NCBI RefSeq assembly: GCF_022539505.1
Contig: NC_061508.1
Location: forward strand, 35,892,256 to 35,956,255
DNA length: 64,000 nucleotides
Direction of reading: 5' to 3'
Origin: Lolium rigidum
Taxonomy: Eukaryota; Streptophyta; Magnoliopsida; Poales; Poaceae
Every line of letters starts with the position of its first letter. The first letter of the stretch is position 1. A model generated the notes under the pieces. It did no database searches, was not told the origin of the DNA, and saw nothing but the letters and a program-made list of their open reading frames with translations. Shown here piece by piece: positions 10,018-20,568 of the stretch. A program made the translations under genes and the position numbers.

Positions 10018-10770
10018 ACAACGAGGTACTAGAAGGCTGCCAACCTAGTACAAATCCTAGAACGTAGTCTAATGCAGCCACTGGAACACCTTCATCCCCT
10101 GCTGCAATTTCACAGGTTCTCCCATCGTGGTTGGATACAACCTGGGATCCCGCTCGTCGTCATCATTGCCATCGTTGCGCTCAAGATTCCCCCCTCTTAA
10201 CCAGGAATTCCTTTGATACTAACCATCCATTTTCAGATATCTCCTACTCCTGTAAACTATTGTCAAGGCATTACACCTATGGACCACAACAAGACCTTTA
10301 ACATGGATGCCCCCGGTTTTTAGTTGGTGGAGCGTTTGTTTCTGTTTTTTGGGCAAATACCCTGACAACAGTTTATTTCACCCATTACCGGGTTTCTAGG
10401 TGTTGAGTGGTGGCTTCGGGTTTTTTGATGTATGATCTTGATAGTACCTGTTGAGTAAAGTTTAAATAAAAGTCATATGCATGGCTTTGATGTAAAAGCT
10501 GGGGCTTCTCCATTAAAAAAAGATACAACTAGGTACCAGAAGGTTGGCAACCTAGTCCAAATCCTAGAACGCAGCCTAATGTGGCCATTGGAACATCTTC
10601 ATCTCGTGGTCCCATCGTGGTTGGATACAACCTAGGATCTTGCTCATCGTCATCATCTGTCTTAACCAGGAATTCCTTTGATACTAACCGTCCATTTTCA
10701 GATGTCTCCTACTCCTATAAACTATTGCCAATGCATTACACCTATGGACTACAACAAGACCTTTAACATG
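10018..10770. repeat. Diverged direct duplication of about 260 bp around a 220-bp insert
   Basis: 10018-10300 and 10524-10770 share long blocks such as AACCAGGAATTCCTTTGATA and ACAACAAGACCTTTAACATGG. The second copy has internal deletions. Between them (10304-10523) lies sequence ending CTGGGGCTTCTCCATTAAAAAAAG, which resembles the A-rich 3' tail of a LINE. No coding function is visible. Confidence 0.6.
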
Positions 10771-11216
10771 GGATCCTTTGGTCATCGATCATATAAATAA
10801 CTTTACTATTAAATTGGAATTGGATGCGATGGTTGGTGATAGTGCGTCGCCTTAATTTCTGATCAATACTTTCTTCGCTGAAGTATGATCTCCGACACCG
10901 AGGTCATACACAATAGGTTTTCCTACCAAAAATATGTCCTTATGTTTTCCTTTCTTTGAAGGTTTCCTTTAAAGGTTGCCAAAAAGATCTCTATTATTTC
11001 CGTTGAGAAGTTCACAGGAAGGGGATACCAGTTGGGGAAAAAATGAAAAAGTTGTTTGACATTATTTTTGGATGACACGAGTAGTCCTATTTATGCAAGA
11101 TAACTATGTTGTTGTAAAACCACTTGCAAAATTCCAAGACAAAGTTTCAGAGTTGTTTCGTATTTTGAGGCTAGCACATGATGCGAGAGAATTCATGTGG
11201 ACGAGAAACTATGTGC
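10771..11216. other. Intergenic, no gene seen
   Basis: AT-rich sequence without ORFs of note or recognisable repeats. Confidence 0.5.
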
Positions 11217-11320
11217 AAATAAATGGTTGTGTTTTCGAAACCCTATAAAAAAGTTTGGGGGCGGCGTTTGGGGGCCACGGCTGGGAGCGACGTCCCCCAA
11301 ACACGGCTGGAGATATGCTC
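11217..11320 (+). mobile_element. Second Harbinger 3'-end fragment
   Basis: The block AAATGGTTGTG...AAAAAGTTTGGGGGCGGCG...CGACGTCCCCCAAAC repeats the end region at 8969-9050. It closes with GGAGATATGCTC at 11320, a slightly diverged version of the terminal repeat GGAGATGCTC. It is a short relic or MITE-like piece of the same family. Confidence 0.5.
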
Positions 11321-12111
11321 TATCTACTATTGTCACATGTATGCTTCCTACTACCAATTTAATTGCTTCCAAAAGTCAAAAATAAATCACTGTATCATCG
11401 TAAATTATAAAGCTATCGTTGTAATAATGCTATGCTTCTTAGATAAAAGAATTGTGCTTCACATTTAGCACACACACTCCATCGAACTCAATCTCATTTG
11501 TCCATTTTCCCTGCTTCCGTGGAAGAAGCAATTCTGAGGAAGAAGAAATACAGGAGAGATTAGTGCTGTATGCATTTTTTTTGAGGGAAGATTAGTGTTG
11601 TATGCAGACGTGCATTAAGGGAGCAGTTACCAAAAAATAAAGGGAAGATATATTAGCGCGTCCATTAGCGCCACCGTATTAGGGGAGCAGTTACCGGGAT
11701 GTGTTTCTATGAAGCACGCATGAATCACGGAAGGAGCCCAGCGGTCATGGTGCTTCAAATCCAACGGCAAGGGCGTCCGATTCGACAGTCATAAAGCGCA
11801 TCGTGGCGAGAAAGGGTAGTTACGGAGACGACACAGCGGCCGCTGTATTCCCCTTCCCCAACCCTACTTCCGGCGAGCCGAGCCGGCCTGCTTCCACTAG
11901 GGCTGAGACTGAAGCACCGATCCTCGAGTCGAGGAGGAGCCGATGCCGCCAACAGGAGGGGGCGAGCATGGCTGCACGAACAAGGGCCACCTGCCGTCGA
12001 CCGGCCGCCGTCGCGACGAGCCGCCGTTGCCCGCCGTTCCTCTCATAGTCTATCAGGTCTGATCCGCACCTCCTCTTCTCTGATCTTCGATCCTGCAACC
12101 AGCGTGCCTAT
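11321..12111. other. Upstream region of the F-box gene
   Basis: No separate gene is seen. The sequence changes from AT-rich to GC-rich near 11780. Short direct repeats occur (GGGAGCAGTTACC twice; GATTAGTG.TGTATGCA twice). The last 250 bases are probably promoter and 5' leader of the gene starting at 12112. TTTGCAG at 12129-12135 could also act as a splice acceptor, so the first codons of that gene are not certain. Confidence 0.4.
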
Positions 12112-12780
12112 ATGAAATGTCGCTTCCGTTTGCAGAGGAAGAAGAAGAGGCAGTTGAAGAAGCACCAGGCCGCGGCGGAGAGCATCCCGGAGGGGCCCCT
12201 CGTGGAGATCCTGTCGCGGGTGCCCTACAACTCACTCTGCCGCTTCAAGTGCGTGTCCAGGTCATGGCTTGCCCTCTGCTCCGACCCAGACATTCGAAAG
12301 AGATCGCCGCAGACCCTGTCCGGCTTCTTCCACAACTACAAATACGGCAACCTCGAGTTCCGCAATCTGTCCGGGCGAGGCCCCCCTATGGTTGACCCTT
12401 CTCTTCCGTTCCTGGGCGACTATGCGAGCTTCACCATTCAACAATGCTGCAGGGGTCTGCTCCTCTGCAGCTGCTCGAAACATGGTGCCATGATAGACGA
12501 CTTTGATCTTGTGGTCTGCAATCCTGCGACTCACAAGTATTCCGTGTTGCCTCCTTTAGTGTTCTTGGATGAAGAGGCTGGTGGTGACCCTGCATGTTTC
12601 CTACCAATGAATGCCTTCCTAGGCTTTGACATAGCTGCTCCGTCTCGCTTTGTGGTGGTTGTTCTCCTGGCAGGTTGTCCGGACAATGTTGCCGTCTACT
12701 CATCGGCCACTGGACGATGGATCCGGAGAGCGTGGGATCACGGAGCTGTTCCTGTTGTTACTGCAGAACTAGCATGGTGG

Positions 12781-12798
12781 CCCTCGCAAAAGCGAGGG
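12781..12798 (-). repeat. Helitron 3' terminal hairpin
   Basis: CCCTCGCAAAAGCGAGGG is a perfect 7-bp stem with a 4-base loop, 8 bases inside the CTAG terminus on the minus strand. It is the position expected of the Helitron termination hairpin. Confidence 0.85.
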
Positions 12799-14559
12799 AA
12801 ACATTTGGATATGTTACATATTTTGTATGATGTATCGAAACTTATATAGTATGTAATCGTTACTATATACTAATATCTAAATAATCCTATAAGAAAATCA
12901 TAATACTATCAAGCATTCAGTTTTAAGATATATGTCAATGTCGATCTATGGCACACATATTCTTCTTGTGTTAACAGTGTAGAATAAAAGTTGAAAACAT
13001 AAGGGAACATTGTAGCTATTTAACATATTTGTGAACCAACCTCTCACAGAAACAAAGATATGTTTTTTCTAGAATTTTTTTTCTATTAGATTCTTTGCAA
13101 GGATATTTGTTTCGAACAACATAATTTTGATGGCACTGAAATCCAAAGACCGTAATACAGCAGACTTGTGTAGTGATATATCCGTTTCCTCCTTAATCTT
13201 ATGAAATAATTGTTGATAAAGCTCACCGATACTGGTGTAGAACTTAGATTAATGATTTCACATGAACAGTGATGGATCATTATAAATAACTGTGTTCTCC
13301 TCTTTCCACCTACCTGTTTAGTGGTTGTATTACTATCATATGTTTGTTGCACACATTCTCGTTTACGTTAATTCCATCAGCCGCATTATCATCATTGTAA
13401 TGTAAAATACGCCAGCTTACATTCATTAAATAATGCAAGAAATTCTATCTATCCCATAACATCCCTTTCTTCATATATTTAATTGTACCAAATCTCTAAA
13501 ACTTCACTGCAGTTTTTTGGCATCACTAAAACCACTCACTAAATACACCCCATGTTACCAATATGAATATGTGACTTTAGTGTTCTTTGACATAGTATGA
13601 TATTTTCGCAATAAACACGCAATGATGCAATCAATACCTTAGTGCTCAAGTAAGACGGCATGATACCTATGAGGTAGTTGAATTTGACATGCTTTACTAT
13701 ATATCTAGTTAAATAATATTTTCTCCATTTTATGTGAACACATGATAATACATTGTTTTCTCGTATTGTAATGCGCATTCTATCATTGTATATTGCAAGT
13801 TTGTTGGGTCATACAAATTAATCGCGAGCTTCATATATAAGTTGGATTAAATGTAGATCTGTTTCTCAAATTTCATACTTTATATATAAACTTACATTCG
13901 TCTTCACTACTAATAAATTTGCATAGTTAAGGTGAATTTTAGAAAATCACCATCACCACCATATTTATGGTTAATCTTAGTCACCGTCTGCCCGCAACAT
14001 ATATGAAGCAAGGGTCGATCTCACACTGGGTTTATGCGATGCATAGAAAATATAATTCTCCTCTACGAATCGTGTAATATCTGGCCGGTCGAATCGGGAT
14101 TTCAAGGAGCAGTTTGGATACAAGTACTTGAACGTTAGCCCTAATTTGATATATTCTTAGATATCAAATTAAAGGCAAGTTCTTTTGTTTGACATGAAGA
14201 GGGTCAACTTGGAAGTCGGGGCTAAGGTTGTTTTTTTCCTTGGCCCAGATTTCCGAAATATCGCGTAAGCCGCTTATTCCGATTACTACCAAAAAATACA
14301 TTTTACCGAACAAAATGTACCGGTATTTATTAAATTGCTCAAATTGAAATATTTTGGATCAAATATTGGGCGCTATTATGAACAGTAGTTCTGAAAACCG
14401 AATACCGGTGCCTAGCGGAATTGTTTTTCAAGCGAGAACAAAACCCTTTGTTAGGTTGAGCTGTTAGTTTTTCGTCGGTTTTTTCACGATTATATGATGA
14501 TTAGATATGATTATTATTTGATCTTTTTCAAACAGAATCATATCGTTATAGTGCACCTA

Positions 14560-14965
14560 GTTTCTCATTAAACTATGTACGTTTTTATTGGGCATGTTTT
14601 TTTAAGAGATAAAATTTATTAGCATATATAGTTAGCTCTGCTTACGATTTGATCGATCAGCTTCAACGTCAGCTTTCCTTGCGTTATTTTTTTTTTCAAA
14701 TCTTTCCTTGCATCATTCTAACAGAGCTATACAATTATATTGGTCTATTATTAAATTGTGTACGTTTTTTTAAACATGCATAGACCAGCTTTCACGTGAG
14801 CTTTCCTATCTTGCCTCTTACGTGTTTTTTTGCAAATCTTGCTGAAACCATACAGTCATATAGTCATATAGATCTGTTATTAGATTTTGTACCTTTTTAA
14901 AACATGTGTAGATCAGTATTCAACGTGAGAGCTTTCCTTGCCTTCTATGTATAGATCTACACGCT
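14560..14965. repeat. Three degenerate tandem repeats inside the Helitron
   Basis: Blocks near 14575, 14755 and 14885 share TATTAAATTGTGTACGTTTTT, ...ACATGCATAGACCAGCTT and ACGTGAGCTTTCCTTGC-like sequence. The period is irregular (about 130-180 bp). They are non-coding. Confidence 0.55.
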
Positions 14966-15108
14966 TTTTTTTAAATTGAAATTGAAATATGGATATCATT
15001 GAGATGGTGCAGAAACGGGACTTGTCACGTATGTGCATTTACGTAACTTTTAGATCTATTAAATCTTAACCATTAATAGTAAAATCAACGGTATATTTAT
15101 TTTGAGCC

Positions 15109-15654
15109 TATGTGGATTAACGTGATGCCTCTATTTTAAACATCCGTATTTTGCTTTTAGTATATAATAGATTAATATTCTTTTCGTGAGCACAAATAGA
15201 AAAATTGAGCGCACTATTTTATTTGCATGCGATCGGGATACAAAATTTTGCTGAACACGTTCGTACTTTTGTTAGGGATAACACAAAGGTACCTTAAATG
15301 GTTTAGCCTAAGCATTTTTTTTGAGAGGGGCTCTTTAGAGTCCCATGGAGATACGACTTGACACTGCTTTCTTTTCATGCCTATCTACCACACGTACAGG
15401 TACGTCTGTTCTTTTTTATATTTGATAGGTGTCAAACGTCACGTAACAATTAATCTGTATTTTTCATAACTATCTAGCACGGTTGTTCTTTTTTATATTT
15501 GATACGTGTCAACTCAAATATTATGTAACAATTAATCTTTTGGTAAATCCTAACCACAGATATTAGATCTCACGACTAAAATAATTATGATGATGTGGAT
15601 TAACGTGGTGTCTTTATTTTAGAATTTCGTATCTTGCTTTTAGTATATAATAGA
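15109..15654. repeat. Duplicated Helitron-type 5' terminus
   Basis: Near 15109-15174 and again at 15590-15654 the sequence reads ATGTGGATTAACGTG..., then a stretch ending CTTTTAGTATATAATAGAT. On the minus strand both are TC-starting Helitron 5' ends. The outer copy is the one joined to the host gene. A further direct repeat (TTCTTTTTTATATTTGATA) lies between them at 15411 and 15488. Confidence 0.6.
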
Positions 15655-16210
15655 TGTGTCTTCCTAAACGGCTTTATTCACTCGCCGATCCATGAACCTT
15701 ACATAGCCGTAGTGGGCACAAAAGGAGAGACAATGTATTGGAGCACAATTCCTCTTCCAGGAGCCATGGGACCAAGCAATGGTAGTTCTTCAATTGGGCA
15801 GTCTCCGGGACTTCTGCATGCTTGGTATATAGATCCTGAAGATTACCAACTCTCCGTCTGGGTGCTCGAGGATTATAAGATTCATATCTGGACCCTCAAG
15901 CATAATGTTAACGTTCTAGAACTGTTGGATACACAACAAGATGATGGTGGCTTCTATGAGGTGTTTGCAATTCATCCAGAACAGAATCTGATTTTCATTA
16001 ACAACGGGGAGGATACAACTATCTCGTACAATATGGATACCCGGGAAGTGTGTGTTATGTGCACTTCTGGAGAATTCATTGATGGTCTACCTTATATTCC
16101 CTGTTTTGCGGAATGATTATCATCAGATGGATACTTACTTCATGCGGCTTCATCATGTATTTATCGTGACACTATAATGCCTATGTAAAATTCAGTCGTT
16201 GGGTATGTTC

Positions 16211-16504
16211 CTAATCTACTAGTGTACTTGAAGGCTCCAAACCATTAATAATGTAGTATCTTGTGGTTGCTCTCCTGTCCTTACGAATCTTGAAGTTCAC
16301 CATTATATCTTCATAGCTATTTTGTGTATCAATTTTTGTTTCTACTTGTAGCAGCAAGCTATTTGCAAGATAACCATCTTCCATTCTGTTGCGCAATCTT
16401 TTCTTTACATTTTTCAAGCTAGAGAATGTACGCTCCGCATTAGTGGTCGAAACCGGGAGAGTAATAAGCAAGCGAAGTAATTTATTAATCAAATTGTAGA
16501 TCAT
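16211..16504 (-). pseudogene. hAT transposase, C-terminal dimerisation fragment
   Basis: The minus-strand frame contains LLITLPVSTTNAERTFSSLK followed by KNVKKRLRNRM and LLLQVE, the C-terminal dimerisation domain of hAT transposases (Dimer_Tnp_hAT). Only about 97 residues remain. Further upstream on the same strand (16485-16706) is an ORF that I do not recognise and that may or may not have belonged to it. No terminal repeats were found nearby. Confidence 0.75.
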
Positions 16505-16769
16505 GTGACGTCTTCAAACCTCTACTCTTGGAAGCTTCATGAGAAAAATGGTTAGATTGCTGAATACTCTTTTTGCATATGTCTTTAGCATTGAAGGATG
16601 AAAATCCATGTTCTGCATTCAGAGTACCGCCTATGTACAAAAGACCCATCATATTATCCTTGAACTTCAAATATTCCCTGTTATATTCATAAATATTCCA
16701 CACCAAGGTTCTAATTCTAGGAGTATAACAATGTAGTGAATATTAAAATATGTAAGCCACAAATTCCTA

Positions 16770-17062
16770 CAGCTCCATCATACCTCACTCTCCTGCAAAA
16801 AATTGCCAGATTTTAACTTCGTGGCCGCCGGCCTTGTCTGGGCTAAGAGGACGTATGGTTCCGCGTCAGGCGGGTTGTGCATGTACACAACTAGGCACGC
16901 TCCTAGCCTGTGGAACGGAATGTAACGACGAGAACTTGAAGATTTCTGTATACGGCGATGTAAAAGGCACTTGAAGGATGCACATGTAGCTCTCAACTCC
17001 TAGTGTGATGTCTCTTTCAGCCACTAGAACACCGTCATCACAAGGCTCCTCATCGACGGTAC
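16770..17062. other. Spacer with degraded coding-like sequence, no gene recognised
   Basis: Minus-strand ORFs here continue from the SAUR relic at 17063 but have no clear SAUR residues. They are probably decayed flanking DNA. Confidence 0.35.
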
Positions 17063-17190
17063 CAATCACTATTTCTGCGTACCTATGAACACTGCGCAAC
17101 ACCCATTTGGCACGTCCAAGGGTACTCCCGTCGCCGGCAGCTCCAACCTAGACTCCTGCTCATCATCGATCCTGCTGTTGCTGCCTGAGG
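17063..17190 (-). pseudogene. SAUR-like relic
   Basis: On the minus strand the frame reads ...LPATGVPLDVPNGCCAVFIGT, ending at a stop. It is close to ...TPGAPVDVPRGCCAVYVGAE in the intact SAUR gene 2.4 kb away. Only the start of the SAUR core is kept; the VPTAYL...RLLEKAEEEFEF part is missing. It is probably the remains of a tandem SAUR duplicate. Confidence 0.6.
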
Positions 17191-17329
17191 CGGAGCTAGG
17201 CCTGGTGCTACCGGTGCAATAGCACCGGCCCTGCAACTGAACCTCAACGTGCATGTGCAAAATTCCAGTGCTAGAAATATGAAAAACATAGGTGACTGGC
17301 AGCACTAAGTAAGTACTAGCTAGCACCAG

Positions 17330-19480
17330 ACTTGTACTGTCTCTGGCTCCACCTTGCTGCCCTCATGATCTTCCTCGTCCTTATCTTGGGTTTTCTTTAG
17401 TACCAAGGGTCCATTTCCAGATGTCTCCTGCTCCTACTATCATGGCAACACTATCTGCTCTTAGCATGCGACATCTTTTGAATCATGATTGTGGACAACA
17501 AGTGGGCCATGCGATCTAACAAAGCGATGTAGATCAGAATCAATTTAAACATGGAAAATGGGTCGTGTGTTCCGAAGCTTTTCGTTGTCTATTCACTTAC
17601 GCTTGGTAATCAAGCCAAAGCTGGTGACCTTCCTCGGCTATGGAGAGATAGAATATACATGGTTGGTCTAGGGTCATATATGTATGTGTTGGTTCAAATA
17701 GTTAATAATGTACGCGAGTAGTATCTCGTGGTAGCTAGAAACCGATTTCATGTGATATTTTTGCATTGAGTTTCATCATAAATATTGACCAGCTCTATTA
17801 CAGTACAACAACACCATGTGATAAGCATTTGTGTGTTAGCAAACCATAACTTCCTTGAGGCAACATCTAGGGTTTCTTGTCCTTCCCATCAACGTGTACG
17901 GCCATAAGTCTATCTCCGATTCTGGATCGAACTCCATTGGACACCTTACATCTGTTAGAGCACTAGAGGGTTTCTACCCTCCGTCTGCTCCGGTCTCTCG
18001 GAGATAGGGTTTTAGGCTTTTTACTGTTATGATAGTGCATACACCAACACCATCAGCAACATTGCCGACAACTGAGCCTCTGGATGCCTCATTGGAAATG
18101 CCAGTGTGAACATAACAATCAGAGATCCTAAAGATTGATAGGTTGCTGGAATATCTAGATTTCTAGGAGGAGGACTTAGACACTTGATCGTTAGTGATGA
18201 GGACAATGAGATTCTTGAAAGCACCTCGTGGCAATGCTTTTGAGCGTCGGTCACTAGCAATGGAGTTTCCAAGGCCTCTCGCACGGAACTGTTCGGCGAG
18301 ACACTCTCGTGCGGCAGATCACCTCAGCTGGACATGGGACATAAAAGGGGATCCAAACTAATCCCCTCGACCATAGTTCTTGTTTTTCTTAGCGAGAACG
18401 TGTGAAGGACAATCGGGAGAGCCATCGTGGCTTAGTGTCATGTCTCGAAGCGTGTTGTTTACCAGACATGGTCACGTCGTGCACCAACCATTAAACACTA
18501 CGCCATTACCATTATTTCCTATCGAGCATGTCGGGAAGGTGGATCCTGCCAAAATCCAACATATAGTTCATTTTGTTATTTCTATTTTAAAATTTAGTCT
18601 CAAAATTTTAGATAAAAGTGAGAAAACAAATTATAAAGCGAATTTGGCGTGATCTCTCTTTGACACCTTAGTCAGGATGCAATAGCAAGCATCATGATTG
18701 AACAACAAGAATCCCATAAATAAAATGTGCATTCTTTGTATGACCAAATGTAATACTCCGGATCTCTTGCTTTGGCACGCCCCAACAGAAGCCACCGGCG
18801 TCCGAGTTCGTGCTCCAGGCGGACGTGTGCTTGGCCTTGGCAGTGTGCCTACGCCGTTGCACGTGCGGGAGCGCACAGTCGTCAAGCAGGGGCGAGGGTT
18901 AGCCATGGGGGCAGAAGCTGGTGCAGGGCCGCATCGATAAGGAGGAGGTTGAGGCGGAGCCTCACCGGAGATCGGCCGCGCCGAGGACGGCCGGCATCAG
19001 CAGCAGCGGTGCGGGCGCATCGCCAAGAGGGGATCACTTGAGAGAGCCAGGGATGAGCATCACAGTTCTGCAAAAATTCTATAGCTGAGTATTCTGATCT
19101 CCCACTTAAGTTACAGTTACGACTCTATGTCGCGAGCGGTGGCCATGTGTGAAGCTCTGACGCGTATTCAGTGACCGTAAATTCAGAGAGTTACATCATG
19201 ATATTCACATACAGTTATTCCAAATAGCAGTCAATATTACCATTTGCTGTCGAATATGTGTCTGGACGCAACAGAAAAGTATCACGATCTCACGACCAGA
19301 CAGTACACCGTAACGCGCAAAAGATCTCGTCCTGAAAACTCTAAGTATGGATGTACCTCCGGTCACCTTCTATCATATCGGAATTTCAGTGTCGATTCTT
19401 CTACGAATCATTCATTCACTCAGTTGCTGCCTCCCTTGGGTTCCCTTCTGCAAACAAAAAACAACGGCTATACTTGAGTT
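17330..19480. other. Intergenic, no gene recognised
   Basis: A short patch near 17395-17460 resembles the duplicated block at 10018-10770 (CCATTTCCAGATGTCTCCTGCTCCTA). A GC-rich stretch at 18770-19060 has ORFs on several frames but no recognisable domain or start context. Confidence 0.4.
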
Positions 19481-19496
19481 CACAGCCGGGTTGTGA

Positions 19497-20057
19497 TTAT
19501 ACGTGTGCAATTAGGGTCCAACTATGTGCAGTGCAATGTGCGATGCGAGGCAAGCGCCGTTCGTGCGTACCGTGGTCGACGACGACGAGGCCCTTCTGGT
19601 GTTTGTCCATGACGACGAGGATGTACTTGAACGCCTCCGTGTCGCAGGGGATGGTCACCGCGCCGCCGGCGTAGTTGAACTCGAACTCCTCCTCCGCCTT
19701 CTCCAGCAGCCGCCGGAACACCGGCATCCCCAGGTACGCCGTCGGCACCACGAACCGCCGACGCTCCGCGCCCACGTATACCGCGCAGCACCCCCGCGGC
19801 ACGTCCACGGGCGCGCCCGGTGTCGACGGCTCCGTCTCCCCAAGCGACGGTTTCTTGTCGTCTGTGGTTGTGTCGACCTCGGCGCGATGATGAGCCGCGG
19901 TGTCGAGCTCGCCGCTGGCATCGGCTCTTCTCGCGGCCGTGTCGACCCCGGTGGATTGCCAGCGTTGGAACATCCGCCGGATCCAGACGACCTTTCGAAG
20001 GCCGGCGACCGGCTCCGCGGCCGCTGCCGTCTCGTGCGCATTGCTCCCCCTTTCCAT
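19497..20057 (-). CDS. SAUR-family auxin-responsive protein
   Basis: This is an intronless ORF of 186 residues. Residues about 94-160 form the SAUR core: VDVPRGCCAVYVGAERRRF, then VVPTAYLGMPVFRRLLEKAE, a FEFNYAGG block, and IPCDTEAFKYIL. SAURs are small plant proteins that inhibit PP2C.D phosphatases at the plasma membrane and promote cell expansion. This one has a long N-terminal extension (about 90 residues, basic then acidic) and a C-terminal tail after VVVDHG. The start at 20057 is the first ATG and gives MERGSNAHE. Lack of introns and the nearby relic at 17063 fit the tandem SAUR clusters of grasses. It is likely expressed, although the sequence shows only a weak TATA-like stretch upstream. 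Confidence 0.85.
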   Translation of the reverse strand: MERGSNAHETAAAAEPVAGLRKVVWIRRMFQRWQSTGVDTAARRADASGELDTAAHHRAEVDTTTDDKKPSLGETEPSTPGAPVDVPRGCCAVYVGAERRRFVVPTAYLGMPVFRRLLEKAEEEFEFNYAGGAVTIPCDTEAFKYILVVMDKHQKGLVVVDHGTHERRLPRIAHCTAHSWTLIAHV

Positions 20058-20565
20058 CGATCGGCTGCTAGACGGTTCGCAGGGTCGCCACGATTAACAT
20101 GGATCTCGTGAATTATCGTATGTGATTAACACGTCGAACGCCTTGAACTGGACGTGCGCGCGAGGCTTCTCCTGCCCACCTATACACAAATCTCGAGCTC
20201 GTAGGTCCTGAGAGCTTCAGGAATAGGTGAATGCTCGTCGATTCCACCGGGGATGTGTTCGATCGGCCGGAGGGCGGAGGAAAGGGGACGGTCGGACGGA
20301 CTTAGCTGAACCCAAGGTGGGCTAAACGCACGGGGTATGCTACATTAAAACGTGCTATAATTATGCTAGGTTCAAACTTCAAACCAGCTAGTATGTTCGA
20401 CATGGACCATCTCCGCTCCGCCAGGCGAAGAATGCCCGAGCGCGTTTGAAGGCGGATTCCTCTCCGTGTTGCCTGGGGTCTGGACACGCTAACCACGTCA
20501 TGTTGCAGCCAATTTTATTGGAAGGATTTATCTAATACTAACTGTTTTGCTAGTTAGCTGAGAAC
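20058..20565. other. Upstream region of the SAUR gene
   Basis: It should hold the SAUR promoter, reading leftward. CCTATACACA near 20180 (TGTGTATAGG on the minus strand) is a weak TATA-like site. No TGTCTC auxin-response element is obvious to me. No other gene is seen. Confidence 0.35.
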
Positions 20566-20568
20566 TAA

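Larger units (their letters stand above)
12769..15654 (-). mobile_element. Non-autonomous Helitron inside the F-box gene
   Basis: Read on the minus strand, the element begins TCTATTATATACTAAAAGC (15654 downward) and ends with a hairpin (stem CCCTCGC/GCGAGGG, 4-base loop, plus coordinates 12781-12798), a short spacer and CTAG (12769-12772). It sits between host A (12768) and T (15655) without target duplication. These are the defining marks of a Helitron: 5' TC, 3' hairpin plus CTRR, insertion in AT. It is 2886 bp and AT-rich, with no Rep-helicase ORF, so it would need helicase supplied in trans. The exact restoration of the host reading frame is independent support for both borders. Confidence 0.85.
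12112..16116 (+). pseudogene. F-box protein gene split by a Helitron
   Basis: The coding parts are 12112-12768 (219 codons) and 15655-16116 (153 codons plus stop). They are in the same frame and join exactly at GAA|TGT when the Helitron between them is removed, giving a protein of about 372 residues. Residues 25-66 form the F-box (IPEGPLVEILSRVP...CRFKCVSRSW), which in this family binds SKP1 of SCF ubiquitin ligases. Behind it come the CNPATHKYSVLPP block and, after the break, the ...LSVWVLEDY...WTLKH segment of the plant F-box-associated region. As it stands the first half reads 26 residues into the Helitron before a stop (12849) and the second half has no promoter. Substrate is unknown. A spliced origin of the gap is rejected because no GT-AG pair restores the frame at the natural join. 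Confidence 0.8.

Noticed and set aside
12769..15654. Intron in the F-box gene
   Set aside because: A GT-AG pair exists near the borders (GTGG...ATAG) but its use creates an in-frame stop; the Helitron borders restore the frame and explain the hairpin.
19522..20111. Several long Arg/Ala-rich ORFs over the SAUR gene
   Set aside because: Shadows in GC-rich coding DNA; only the 19497-20057 frame has a protein domain.
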